The notes: generated by a model from the letters alone, not told the origin. A stretch of DNA of 64,000 nucleotides from G965207125 sp965207125 (GCA_965207125.1 OZ242263.1:558001-622000), one strand, 5' to 3'. Positions 20,001 to 27,985 are shown, counted from the stretch's first letter. Program-made: numbers and translations.

Positions 20001-22327
20001 TCGGTCAGGGCTATAGCGGCCCTGCTGATCAGATCTTTTTTATTATTCTCTGGCGTATCGGTATCGGCTGGTATTTCATAATTCCCCGCATCGAGAACAT
20101 CGGCGAGTGTGACCTCATCATCACCAAAAATCTCATCCAAAACCTCTTGCTCCGTGGTCGGCGTACCAGCCTGACCCTCTACCTCTTCAAGGTAGGTGAC
20201 AATCAGGTCAGTAATCGGAGTCGCTATCCCGCCTCGGCCTTCATCAAGCGAGCGGAACTCACCTTCTAAACGCTCACCACTATCAATGTCATAAGCACTC
20301 CCCACAACAGCAACAAAGGCACGACCGACATATTGCTCGGGAATATCAACTGTGCCGTCCTCATCCGTGAGATAGCGCGAACGGCCAGACTCATCACGCT
20401 GGGCATCTTTTTCAGCGTCGGTGACCTCGCCATCACCATTCAAATCAAAGAAGACTTCCGCACTGGCGACCGGGCCGTCAACAACCGAGACCTCGTCAAT
20501 GGGTCGTACTTCAAAGTCGATGCTATTCTCGCCAAACAGACGCGGCAAAACCTCATCCAGATTCTTGAATGCTGTGAGACCGCCGTCAAAGTTATTCGCA
20601 ACATTCTCCACCCCGCCCAAAATCTCAACCAGATCATCAAAATCAAGCCGCTCATCAAAAGTGATCTGGGCCACAGGGCTAGACAGAGGCCCGTTGCTGA
20701 AAGCTGAGGCTTCCTTGAAGTGTAACAACACACCATCAAAATAGAAGACGCCATCCTCATCAAATCCCCACATCATGGTGACGATAAAGGCGTCATCATC
20801 GGTTAAAGCCTCACCATCTGCGCCTTCGAGGCTTTGCAGAAAGGCTGTCAGAGTCGTGATATCAGTGCGGTCAGAATTGACAACGAATTTCAGTTTATCC
20901 TGACCACGGCGAAAACCTTTGATCGCATCACCGCCATCAGTACCATCGCCGCCATAACCGAAAGTATAAAGCACCTCATCGGCGCCGGCGTCCACCTGCT
21001 CGCCATTGTCATCGCGGGTAAGCGTAATCTCATCATCCCCCGCACCGGCATCTATTTGATCATCCCCCTCACCGCCGGTGATGGTGTCGCTACCATCCCC
21101 CGTATCTATCTTCTGCGGCGCGGTCTCACCAGAGCGATCTATCGTGTTGTCCTCTTCAGGATTCTGAACATCCACATCCTCACGAGGAGTAATCTGAAAG
21201 ACTCCCGGCACCTGCTTAGGAGAGAGAATAGCTGAGTTGAGGACTACGAAGGAGAAACTGTCACTTTGCGCCGAGGAGGAATCCGATGAACGATAGGTGA
21301 TGAGCCCGTTGTTAACATCCTCTTGGGTGAAGCTGTTGCTACCGTCTTGATCATCGAGTTGAGTATCACCTTTCCATAGCGTGCCATTAGTCGGCAGACC
21401 CTGAATAACGTATACCAACATAGACAGGTCATCTTGACTTCCATGACTCGTCAATAGGTTGTCCTGACTGATGACGATAACCTCACCGCCAACATTATAA
21501 ACAAGGTTACTGAGCTCGATCACTGGCTCAAACGGGCCAACCACAATGTTAAATGTCGAAGTATTAGTCCCACCCCTACTATCACTCGCCGTGACCGTGA
21601 TCGTGTAAGTGCCTTCGGCGTTCGGCGTCCCGAAAAGATTTTTGGTCAGGGGGTCATACTTAAGACCGGTATCCTCAAAATCGATCGCGCTACCATCGAG
21701 CATCACCGCGAGCGTCAGGGCCAATTCATCGTTATTAGAATCAGTGAAAAGGCCGCTTAAATCGATAGGCTTAATCTCTTGGCCTGCCGCCGTCCCGCTT
21801 TGCTCCTCGATATCAGGGCCAGCCACAGGGTCCTGATTTGGGTAAGCGGTTAAAAATTCTGCGGCGGAGATGGGAGCAGTCCTCGTGGTATCCCCCAAAT
21901 GCTGGAAAGTGAAACTAGACGGATTCCTGACCGTGATTACTTTATCGGTAGACAGAGTGATGACATACACAGGAGAGACCCCCGACGCCTCACTCGTAAT
22001 GGACTTGATTTCAACATCTAACGCAAAGACAATCATATTGTCCCCGCTGTCGTCATCGATCGTGACCGAGTTCGCGGTGCTTGTGATTAAAAATTGATCA
22101 AGACCCGCGCCACCACTTAGAGGGGACACGCCTCCAGCAGTGCTGTCGTCAGGAGTATTGCTGTCAATGATTATCTGGTTTGCAACACCGTAGACCGCCG
22201 AATCATCCGCAGGAATCATATCCCCCACACGGGTTAGGCCATCATCATTGTCTGTTAAATACCATCCGGCGGTGAATGTATCACTATCAGTGGGAGCAAA
22301 GTAACGAAGAACCTTAAAATCAGTCAT
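17060..22327 (-). CDS. Giant RTX/cadherin-like secreted protein, N-terminal part (frameshifted)
   Basis: This is the upstream 1,755-residue part of the giant protein, followed by about 45 out-of-frame residues. The ATG at 22327 is preferred over the in-frame GTG at 22336 because AAGGTGG lies 5 nt before the ATG. There is no classical signal peptide, as expected for type I secretion. In order it has: an N-terminal segment; an Ig-like domain (about 170-265); a CSPG-like repeat (about 275-365); RTX-like GDGSDTITGGEGDDQIDAGA (about 410-435); an EF-hand-like DLNGDGEVTDAEKD (about 630) in a domain common in large RTX proteins; a module with EDTDYAFP and LFGFRDPSGN; and several Ig-like and VCBS domains. 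With one base restored, both parts form one protein of about 4,005 residues. Confidence 0.87.
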   Translation of the reverse strand: MTDFKVLRYFAPTDSDTFTAGWYLTDNDDGLTRVGDMIPADDSAVYGVANQIIIDSNTPDDSTAGGVSPLSGGAGLDQFLITSTANSVTIDDDSGDNMIVFALDVEIKSITSEASGVSPVYVITLSTDKVITVRNPSSFTFQHLGDTTRTAPISAAEFLTAYPNQDPVAGPDIEEQSGTAAGQEIKPIDLSGLFTDSNNDELALTLAVMLDGSAIDFEDTGLKYDPLTKNLFGTPNAEGTYTITVTASDSRGGTNTSTFNIVVGPFEPVIELSNLVYNVGGEVIVISQDNLLTSHGSQDDLSMLVYVIQGLPTNGTLWKGDTQLDDQDGSNSFTQEDVNNGLITYRSSDSSSAQSDSFSFVVLNSAILSPKQVPGVFQITPREDVDVQNPEEDNTIDRSGETAPQKIDTGDGSDTITGGEGDDQIDAGAGDDEITLTRDDNGEQVDAGADEVLYTFGYGGDGTDGGDAIKGFRRGQDKLKFVVNSDRTDITTLTAFLQSLEGADGEALTDDDAFIVTMMWGFDEDGVFYFDGVLLHFKEASAFSNGPLSSPVAQITFDERLDFDDLVEILGGVENVANNFDGGLTAFKNLDEVLPRLFGENSIDFEVRPIDEVSVVDGPVASAEVFFDLNGDGEVTDAEKDAQRDESGRSRYLTDEDGTVDIPEQYVGRAFVAVVGSAYDIDSGERLEGEFRSLDEGRGGIATPITDLIVTYLEEVEGQAGTPTTEQEVLDEIFGDDEVTLADVLDAGNYEIPADTDTPENNKKDLISRAAIALTEIKENDDLADGDGDGSTTKVEIVSAIKTLVDSPDDSSVADLKAAVDARVAEVNAVRGGKPIATPASVDGVEDTDYAFPDTPEALTGLFGFRDPSGNDPAADTSSFRGVYIRIAIENASLRLDDNTQIVADTDLSGSDTADAIVGYVYVTFDKLSALKLSPAGDFNGDLALVYRVWDGEEVSSDAELIINIAGVNDAPVAGTDIGPQSGTVGEKITDIDLSGLFTDIDGDEVVLTFTVTLAGSTAANADTGLSIRNDMLTGTLSGSLAAGDYTITVTATDPSGEMDTSEFTFTVLEKTIEATEGGNAATIVENDLVTYFATGTLTSSVSGTITLDGADGSGNLEATYGTMTFDGSVWRYELNNEDDDTQMLRDGDTEEEVFTFRDGTTSFTVTITVSGVNDAPVVESGDEIIEQAGRIGQEITAIDLSGLFTDVDTGDTLTLTVVLDDGSVLSTIGLSYDPIANEITGTPILTGLHTIKVAANDGSVTSVATFDIVVASSDSILGYVGQFITEIDLRNLFTNPSGVKLTVTFLDSGGNEVDNTGLEYNPATAKITGMPAITGTYTIKAVLSNPAGTQIGEATIFNLVLKALQPPTLTFVDAQVEANADFTIIEDSDQPAGPIVPINLSTLFATVNGQRVTVTLENGDALSTIGLEYSSTSKAVTGALTKFGTFTIVASGGGKTGTFIVTTDPYKTPTEVIQIDDPDVLFDNPHLSSRNQVGIRVGAKGGSADDVAAARTDLKSDYGDSDVRVFAPTDTTDTEEEFIVEGEYGRFVITLLRGGDAPDGSPAELRYYYERYQDGDTNYKNINALKEGEIAYDVLTIWAFDGFTDVEFGQLIDSDGNTPQSAVDRQVFKTVVVEVTGANDAPEVVSETFDVLFITGEAVSIAIDPANFFDVDGDELGITVTLGDDSALGTINLAYDPATGKITGVPNAAGLIRSRSRLLMGVVSQRAILSSCPVTPGMLIRSRWWSSLASKNWK
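17188..17200 (-). other. Single-base deletion that breaks the giant gene
   Basis: On the minus strand the sequence reads GGC CTC ATA CGA TC; with one more C it would read GGC CTC CAT ACG ATC AAG, giving G-L-H-T-I-K-V. That matches the parallel domain elsewhere in the same protein, which reads GLHTIKVAANDGS. Downstream the other frame gives TIKVTATDGGSESASYTF, a normal domain ending. No canonical slippery heptamer is present, so programmed frameshifting is unlikely. Confidence 0.85.
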
Positions 22328-22386
22328 AGAAACCACCTTTTTTACGAAGTAAGACTACCAGTATTAAAGAGGGGTGACAATATATA

Positions 22387-22417
22387 AGGGCCTACAAAAC
22401 ATGCAGGCCCTTTTTTT
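22387..22417 (+). terminator. Intrinsic-terminator-like hairpin downstream of rpsI
   Basis: A perfect 7-bp stem (AGGGCCT/AGGCCCT) with an 11-nt loop is followed by seven T on the plus strand. The only gene ending beside it is rpsI on the minus strand, where the tail is the weaker TTATATATTG. It may end the rplM-rpsI transcript leftward, or block rightward antisense transcription coming out of the giant gene. Confidence 0.6.
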
Positions 22418-22442
22418 AATCGTATAAAGCAATCTGTCCAGA

Positions 22443-23000
22443 TTAACGCTTTGAGAACTGAAAACGCCGACGGGCTTTGCGACGGCCGTATTTTTTCCGC
22501 TCGACAACCCGGCTGTCTCGCGTCAAGAACCCGCCCTTCTTCAAGACAGGGCGCAAACTAGGCTCAAACCTGATCATAGCGTGGGAAATACCATGCCTCA
22601 CAGCACCGGCTTGCCCCGATAAACCGCCACCCTTAACAGTCGCGATCACATCAAACTCATCCTTGCGCAACGCCGTTTCAAAAGGCTGGGATAGCAACAT
22701 TCTCAACACAGGGCGCGCGAAATATTCAACAACGTCCTTACCGTTCACCGTTATCATACCCGTGCCGCGCTTGATCCAAACCCGCGCTGATGCGTCTTTC
22801 CTGCGACCAGTTGCGTAAGAGCGCCCTAAACTGTCAATTTGTGGTTCAACAAGCGTCTCGACAACTACCTGATCAGCCGGCTGGTCAGCCACCGCACCAT
22901 CTTTTAGCGCCTCAAGGGCCGCCATTCCAGTTGCTGCCTCTACTTCAGGCGTCTCTACGGCCTGAGCGGGTGTTTCATTTTTTTCCGTTTCTTCAGCCAT
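22443..23000 (-). CDS. rpsI: 30S ribosomal protein S9 with long N-terminal extension
   Basis: This is ribosomal protein uS9 of the small subunit. The conserved S9 fold begins near residue 58 (GRSYATGRRKDASARVWIK) and ends with the canonical basic tail KARRRFQFSKR, whose SKR reaches the P-site tRNA. The first 57 residues are an acidic, Ala/Glu-rich extension, making the protein 185 residues against about 130 in E. coli; alphaproteobacterial S9 is often extended, but less so in many species. It follows rplM by 4 nt, the classical L13-S9 operon. Confidence 0.97.
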   Translation of the reverse strand: MAEETEKNETPAQAVETPEVEAATGMAALEALKDGAVADQPADQVVVETLVEPQIDSLGRSYATGRRKDASARVWIKRGTGMITVNGKDVVEYFARPVLRMLLSQPFETALRKDEFDVIATVKGGGLSGQAGAVRHGISHAMIRFEPSLRPVLKKGGFLTRDSRVVERKKYGRRKARRRFQFSKR

Positions 23001-23004
23001 TAGT

Positions 23005-23475
23005 CTATCTCGCCGTATTTTTCGGATTCATGGAGGCAATATCAAACACCTCCGGTTGTTGCGCGGTGTGCGGATGATCACCACCCGCATAAACATGAAG
23101 ATGCTTCATGCAAAGGCGCCCTAAGGGGCCGCGCGGAATCATCCGCTCAACGGCCTTGATAATCACGCGCTCGGGATGCTTACCATCGAGAATCTTATCC
23201 GCCGTCCGCGATTTGATTCCACCAGGATAACCCGTATGCCAATAATATGTCTTGGTGTCGCGCTTGCCGCCCGTGAGCAAAACCTTTTCGGCGTTGATCA
23301 CGACTACATTATCGCCGCAATCCATATGCGGGGTGAATGTTGGCTTGTGCTTACCACGCAAGCGCGTCGCTATTAGCGCCGCTAGACGCCCTAGCACCAA
23401 CCCATCAGCATCGACCACAAGCCAATCCTTCTTGATATCCGCCGGACGCGCTGTGTATGTTTTCCGTAAAGGCAT
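23005..23475 (-). CDS. rplM: 50S ribosomal protein L13
   Basis: This is ribosomal protein uL13, an early assembly protein of the large subunit, with 156 residues. The N-terminal block (KDWLVVDADGLVLGRLAA) and GDNVVVINAEKV are clear family signatures, as is the central MIPRGPLGR block. It is the first gene of the rplM-rpsI pair and is divergent from trpG, sharing a 225-bp promoter gap with it. Confidence 0.97.
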   Translation of the reverse strand: MPLRKTYTARPADIKKDWLVVDADGLVLGRLAALIATRLRGKHKPTFTPHMDCGDNVVVINAEKVLLTGGKRDTKTYYWHTGYPGGIKSRTADKILDGKHPERVIIKAVERMIPRGPLGRLCMKHLHVYAGGDHPHTAQQPEVFDIASMNPKNTAR

Positions 23476-23594
23476 CGGTAAATCCCGTGTTATTACTTGC
23501 AGAAAGACGCATATATAGCGACCTTAAATCGCTAGGTCAATCGCTATTTTTGCACAAATCTCAAAAAAACCTATATTTTTCACACCTCTATCTA

Positions 23595-23614
23595 TGTGGT
23601 TATATTTTACCACA
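23595..23614. promoter_or_regulatory. Short inverted repeat in the rplM-trpG gap
   Basis: TGTGGT and ACCACA flank the 8-nt AT-rich spacer TATATTTT in the 225-bp divergent gap. A 12-codon reading frame starting M-W overlaps it (23594-23632), but with one Trp codon and no terminator hairpin I do not call an attenuator. It could be an operator or part of a promoter; evidence is weak. Confidence 0.25.
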
Positions 23615-23700
23615 CAAGATGACTTCATCTAAATCACCGATCAACCATTGCGCATGTCCCTTCTTCGGGCTAAACAGGCGGGATAAAGGAGTTCTTACCT

Positions 23701-24357
23701 GTGATTATCCTGATCGATAATTATGACAGTTTCACTTGGAATCTCTGGCATTTCATGAGTGATCTCGGCGCAGACGTCAAAACCATCCGCAATGATGCAA
23801 TGACTGCTGGCGAGATTCTTGCGCTTGACCCTGCTGGAATTGTCCTGTCGCCGGGGCCTGCGACCCCCGATAAGGCTGGAATCTGCATGGAGCTGATCAA
23901 GGCGGTTGGTAAAACCCCCGTGCTGGGTGTCTGTCTGGGGCATCAGGCGGTTGCTGCCGCCTATGGCGCAAAAATTACCAGGCTCGACCCACCGGTTCAC
24001 GGCAAATTGTCTTATGTTCATCACGACGCACGCGGAATTTTTTCAGGATGCGAGACTCCAATTGCCGCAACCCGTTACCATTCATTAGCCATCGCCCCTG
24101 AAACCTTGCCCGATTGCCTGGCTGTTACCGCCACCACCGAGTCAGGCGTGATTATGGGGATCGCCCACCGCGACCATCATCTTTATGGCGTCCAATTCCA
24201 CCCTGAATCGATCGCCTCTGAATGCGGCTATCGCATTCTTAGCAATTTTCTCTCGATCACGGGGAGCCGCGCCGCCAAAAGCAATGATCAGATCGAGCGC
24301 CTTGAAGCGCAATTACTTAACCTGTCCTCAAACTATCCGGAACATATCCATGACTGA
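23701..24357 (+). CDS. trpG: Anthranilate synthase component II (glutamine amidotransferase)
   Basis: This subunit supplies ammonia from glutamine to TrpE for anthranilate synthesis in the tryptophan pathway. It is a 218-residue class I amidotransferase with nucleophile Cys78 in LGVCLGHQAV and the His167/Glu169 pair in VQFHPESIAS. The start is GTG at 23701, with AAAGGAG upstream. The end overlaps the trpD start by 8 nt. No trpE lies immediately upstream, where the divergent rplM is found, so the partner subunit is encoded elsewhere. A role as PabA is possible, but the trpD-trpC context supports TrpG. Confidence 0.93.
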   Translation: MIILIDNYDSFTWNLWHFMSDLGADVKTIRNDAMTAGEILALDPAGIVLSPGPATPDKAGICMELIKAVGKTPVLGVCLGHQAVAAAYGAKITRLDPPVHGKLSYVHHDARGIFSGCETPIAATRYHSLAIAPETLPDCLAVTATTESGVIMGIAHRDHHLYGVQFHPESIASECGYRILSNFLSITGSRAAKSNDQIERLEAQLLNLSSNYPEHIHD

Positions 24358-25387
24358 AACAGCGCCGCCAATGCGTGATCTGCTGGTTAAACTCACCCAA
24401 ACCCCCTTGCCGCGCGAGGAAATGGAACAGTGCTTTGACCTCATCCTTGAAGGCCAAGCAACCCCGACCCAGATCGCGAGTTTCATGACCGCGCTAGCTG
24501 TGCGCGGTGAAACCCCTCAAGATATTGCCGCCGGCGCGTCAGCGCTGCGGGCCCGCGCCGTCACGATCAAAGCCCCTCAGAACACCATAGATATCGTCGG
24601 CACCGGCGGAGACGGAAGCCGCACGTGGAATATCTCGACCACCACCGCTTTGGTCGTGGCCGGCGCGGGAATCCCTGTCGCCAAACACGGCAATAAAGCT
24701 ATATCCTCGATGAGTGGGGCCGCCGATGTATTAAGCGCGTTGGGACTTGATCCTAACCCTGACCTTAAAAACGTCCAAGCCGCGCTTGATAACACAAATA
24801 TCTGTTTTCTCATGGCCCCGCGCCATCATAGCGCTATGCGCCATGTTGCCCCGGTTCGTGCCGAAATGGGGTTTAGGTCTATTTTCAATATGCTCGGGCC
24901 TCTTTCCAACCCCGCACTAGTCAAGCGAATCATGGTCGGCGTCTTTGACCGTAAATGGATCATGCCCTTTGCTCAAGCCTTAAGAGACCTCGGCGCGACC
25001 CATGCGCTGGTGGTGCATGGCAGCGATGGATTGGATGAAGTCACCACCACCGGGGAGACCGCAGGCGCGCTCCTCAAAGACGGTACAATTACCGAGATTA
25101 CCCTACACCCGTCTGATATCGGGATAGAAATCGCACGCCCCGAGACACTGGTCGGTGGAAACGCCAGCGAGAACGCCCAAGCACTCCGTGCTTGTCTTGG
25201 GGGCGCGGCAGGTGCTTATCGAGATATTGTTATTCTCAATGCCGCCGCCGCCCTGCTTGGTTCAGGGCACGCCGCATCTCTTAAAGATGGAGCGGCGATC
25301 GCGATCGACTCCATCGATAGCGGCAAAGCAACCAAAACCCTCGAATCCCTCATCAGCATTACCAATAACGGCAAAGCCGATGGTTGA
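24350..25387 (+). CDS. trpD: Anthranilate phosphoribosyltransferase
   Basis: This enzyme transfers phosphoribose from PRPP to anthranilate, the second step to tryptophan. The ATG at 24350 gives a 345-residue protein of normal family length; the frame is open farther upstream inside trpG, but that extension is unrelated sequence. The PRPP-binding glycine block GTGGDGSRTWNIST lies near residue 82, followed by KHGNKAISSMSGAADVL and the Asp/Glu-containing substrate region. The start overlaps trpG by 8 nt and the end overlaps trpC by 8 nt, so the genes are translationally coupled. Confidence 0.97.
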   Translation: MTETAPPMRDLLVKLTQTPLPREEMEQCFDLILEGQATPTQIASFMTALAVRGETPQDIAAGASALRARAVTIKAPQNTIDIVGTGGDGSRTWNISTTTALVVAGAGIPVAKHGNKAISSMSGAADVLSALGLDPNPDLKNVQAALDNTNICFLMAPRHHSAMRHVAPVRAEMGFRSIFNMLGPLSNPALVKRIMVGVFDRKWIMPFAQALRDLGATHALVVHGSDGLDEVTTTGETAGALLKDGTITEITLHPSDIGIEIARPETLVGGNASENAQALRACLGGAAGAYRDIVILNAAAALLGSGHAASLKDGAAIAIDSIDSGKATKTLESLISITNNGKADG

Positions 25388-26216
25388 CATTCTAAAAGAA
25401 ATTACCAAAAGCAAAAAAGCCGAAGTTGCGCAGCTAATCTCATCCAGAGACGCGCATGAGTTACCCATGCTAGCCCGGGATAGGCCGCCACCACGAGGGT
25501 TTAAGGATGCACTCAAAAAAGCATCTGTCTCAGGCTACGGCTTGATCGCTGAATTCAAGCGAGCCTCCCCATCAAAAGGCGTCATTCGGGCTGACGCTGA
25601 CCCAAAAATCATGACCAAAGCCTATCAGGACGGCGGCGCAACGTGCTTATCTATTCTAACTGACACGCCGTATTTTCAAGGAAGCCTAGAGGACCTAACC
25701 GCCGCGTGCGAGGCCTCTACTCTGCCCATACTGCGTAAAGATTTTATCATCGATCCTATCCAGATCACCGAAACCCGCGCTAAAGGCGGCGACTGCATCC
25801 TATTGATCATGGCGATGCTGGAGGATAACCAGGCGCGTGACCTAGAAGCCGTTGCAATTGAACATGGGCTGGACGTGCTGATCGAGACCCATAACGCCGA
25901 AGAAATCGAACGCGCCAAAGCCCTCACCTCGCCACTCATCGGCATTAATAACCGCAACCTCCGCACCATGAAAACCGACCACGCCCCTGCCGAAAACCTG
26001 TTAAGCACTTTGCCTCAAGATGCCATCTCTGTCGCCGAAAGCGGCCTTAGCACCCCTGATGACTTAAAGCGAATGGCACGTCTTGGCGCGAGATGCTTTC
26101 TCATCGGCGAGGCGTTGATGCGACAAAACAACGTGTCTGCTACGGTCGCTACTCTGCTCGCTAATCCCCTACCCCATCCTGACCGCCCCCTTAACCGAAA
26201 GACAGATCATGAGTAA
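25380..26216 (+). CDS. trpC: Indole-3-glycerol phosphate synthase
   Basis: This TIM-barrel enzyme closes the indole ring in tryptophan synthesis. The 278-residue protein starts at the ATG overlapping the trpD stop. Family blocks include LIAEFKRASPSKG, LSILTDTPYFQGS, LRKDFIIDPIQ, IGINNRNLRTM and VAESGLSTPDD, which carry the catalytic Lys and Glu and the phosphate site. It is not fused to TrpF. The end overlaps moaC by 8 nt, linking tryptophan synthesis and molybdopterin synthesis in one transcript, a common alphaproteobacterial arrangement. Confidence 0.97.
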   Translation: MVDILKEITKSKKAEVAQLISSRDAHELPMLARDRPPPRGFKDALKKASVSGYGLIAEFKRASPSKGVIRADADPKIMTKAYQDGGATCLSILTDTPYFQGSLEDLTAACEASTLPILRKDFIIDPIQITETRAKGGDCILLIMAMLEDNQARDLEAVAIEHGLDVLIETHNAEEIERAKALTSPLIGINNRNLRTMKTDHAPAENLLSTLPQDAISVAESGLSTPDDLKRMARLGARCFLIGEALMRQNNVSATVATLLANPLPHPDRPLNRKTDHE

Positions 26217-26682
26217 ACTCACGCATTTTGACGATAAAGGCGCACCGCATATGGTCGATATCTCAACAAAACCAACCACAGACAGAGTCGCCATCGCGCG
26301 AGGTTTCGTTACGATGAAGCCTGAAACCGCTGCCATGATTACCAATAAAGAGCACAAAAAAGGGGATGTTATCGGTATTGCGCAAACCGCCGGGATCATG
26401 GCGGCAAAGAAAACCAGTGAATTAATACCGTTATGCCACCCTTTGGCCTTAAGCCATGTCGCTATCGAGGTCGATGTTGAGCGCACCCGCGCTGTCATCA
26501 CCGCAGAATGCCACGTCAGCGCACCCACAGGTGTTGAGATGGAGGCTCTTACCGCCGTGATGGGCGCCGCCTTGACACTGTATGATATGTGCAAAGCCGC
26601 CGATAAAACCATGACCATTGAGGGGGTTAGACTGATTGAAAAATCAGGTGGAGGTTCCGGACGGTTCAAAGCCGATGACTAA
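26209..26682 (+). CDS. moaC: Cyclic pyranopterin monophosphate synthase accessory protein MoaC
   Basis: MoaC acts with MoaA to convert GTP to cyclic pyranopterin monophosphate, the first stage of molybdenum cofactor synthesis. The 157-residue protein has the conserved LTHFDDKGAPHMVDIS start, AAKKTSELIPLCHPL, and AECHVSAPTGVEMEALTAV followed by LTLYDMCKAADK. It overlaps trpC by 8 nt and moeA by 8 nt. The cofactor is needed by the formate dehydrogenase encoded in the same window. Confidence 0.97.
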   Translation: MSKLTHFDDKGAPHMVDISTKPTTDRVAIARGFVTMKPETAAMITNKEHKKGDVIGIAQTAGIMAAKKTSELIPLCHPLALSHVAIEVDVERTRAVITAECHVSAPTGVEMEALTAVMGAALTLYDMCKAADKTMTIEGVRLIEKSGGGSGRFKADD

Positions 26683-27931
26683 AACCCTGCTGCCTGTAGC
26701 CGAGGCCATCGATCGGATCGCCGCAGCGATGCCAATACTTGAAGCCGAAACCGTGCCGATTGCTGAGGCGCGGGGGCGAATCCTCGCCGAGAATATCACC
26801 GCCCGCCTCGACAACCCACCGCAAAATATCTCGGCAATGGATGGTTATGCCGTCATGGCCGAAGATGTAGCCCGCCTTCCCGCAAGCCTAACCGTTATCG
26901 GTGAAAGTTCAGCTGGAAAGATTTTTGACCATGGCATCGAGCGCGGGCAATGCGTTCAGATTTTCACTGGCGCGCAGCTACCTCCTAGAGCAGATACCAT
27001 CATTATCATCGAGGACACCACCAGCGAGGGTACTGGCAGTGAGGGTACTGGGAAAAACGGCGAGATCGTGACAATTCATACGGCTAACCCGCCGGGGCGT
27101 TATATCAGAAAAAAAGGGCAAGATTTCACCCACGGAGCAACACTGGTCCCAAGCGGCGTTAAATTGACAGCGCGGCTTTTGGGGCTTTGTGCCGCCGCCG
27201 GATACGCGCATATCAAAGTCAGGCGCAAGCCAACGGTCGCGATCGCCTCGACCGGCAATGAGCTGGTCGAGATAGGCACGATGCCATCATCGCCTACACA
27301 AATCATTGGGAGCAATACTCTCATGCTGACAGCGATGATCGAAGAGATGGGTGCTATTCCATCGCCGCAAGACATCATCTCTGATGATATGACAGCGCTC
27401 AAGACAGCTCTCTCGGGCCTCGAGGAAAACGATTTGGTTATTGTCACCGGCGGTGCGTCCATTGGCAAATATGATCTCGTCACCTCGATGATGCGCGAGA
27501 CTGGCACGATCACTTTCTGGGGAATTGCCATGCGGCCTGGAAAGCCTGTTTTGTTCGGAAAAATCCCAACCGTCAGCGGTGAGACGCCTTTTCTTGGTTT
27601 TCCCGGTAACCCTGTCTCGGCGGGGGTCTGCGCACTGATTCTCGGCGGGGCGGCGATCAAGGCGATGCTAGGGCTAAAGCCACATTGCCCCACCGAAACC
27701 GCTATCCTGTCAACGACTCTTGACGCTAATGATAAACGTCAGGATTACCTGCGCGCGCGCCTTGAGCGAGACGGACAAGGACAGCTCATTGCGGCCTCTG
27801 TTGCTGCTCAGGATAGTGGCAAAATTTTCGACTTTGCGACTTCAGACGGATTGATCATCAGACCGCCCTATGCACCGAAAGCCCATAAGGGAGAGGTAGT
27901 CGAAATTATCGCTTTTTCTGCTCTGTTCTAA
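26675..27931 (+). CDS. moeA: Molybdopterin molybdenumtransferase MoeA
   Basis: MoeA inserts molybdenum into adenylylated molybdopterin. The chosen ATG at 26675 overlaps the moaC stop and gives 418 residues; the frame extends 13 codons farther upstream without family similarity. Landmarks are ARGRILAENI, the NISAMDGYAV block, AASTGNELVE-like IASTGNELVE, VTGGASIGKYD and the C-terminal FLGFPGNPVS. A short repeat (GTGSEGTGKN) sits in the second domain. It is the last gene of the trpGDC-moaC-moeA set before the lexA promoter. Confidence 0.96.
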   Translation: MTKTLLPVAEAIDRIAAAMPILEAETVPIAEARGRILAENITARLDNPPQNISAMDGYAVMAEDVARLPASLTVIGESSAGKIFDHGIERGQCVQIFTGAQLPPRADTIIIIEDTTSEGTGSEGTGKNGEIVTIHTANPPGRYIRKKGQDFTHGATLVPSGVKLTARLLGLCAAAGYAHIKVRRKPTVAIASTGNELVEIGTMPSSPTQIIGSNTLMLTAMIEEMGAIPSPQDIISDDMTALKTALSGLEENDLVIVTGGASIGKYDLVTSMMRETGTITFWGIAMRPGKPVLFGKIPTVSGETPFLGFPGNPVSAGVCALILGGAAIKAMLGLKPHCPTETAILSTTLDANDKRQDYLRARLERDGQGQLIAASVAAQDSGKIFDFATSDGLIIRPPYAPKAHKGEVVEIIAFSALF

Positions 27932-27949
27932 AAATTTTTACAAATCCTC

Positions 27950-27985
27950 TTGACAGATGGAATAAATTGCGAACAAATAGAGATC
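27950..27985 (+). promoter_or_regulatory. lexA promoter with candidate SOS box
   Basis: A perfect -35 hexamer TTGACA lies at 27950-27955. GAAC-N7-GATC at 27971-27985 differs by one base from the alphaproteobacterial LexA box in reverse orientation (GAAC-N7-GAAC), and it covers the expected -10 region. This arrangement fits LexA autoregulation. Confidence 0.6.

Noticed and set aside
23594..23632. trp leader peptide and attenuator before trpG
   Set aside because: Only one Trp codon, no competing hairpins and no T-run terminator before trpG.
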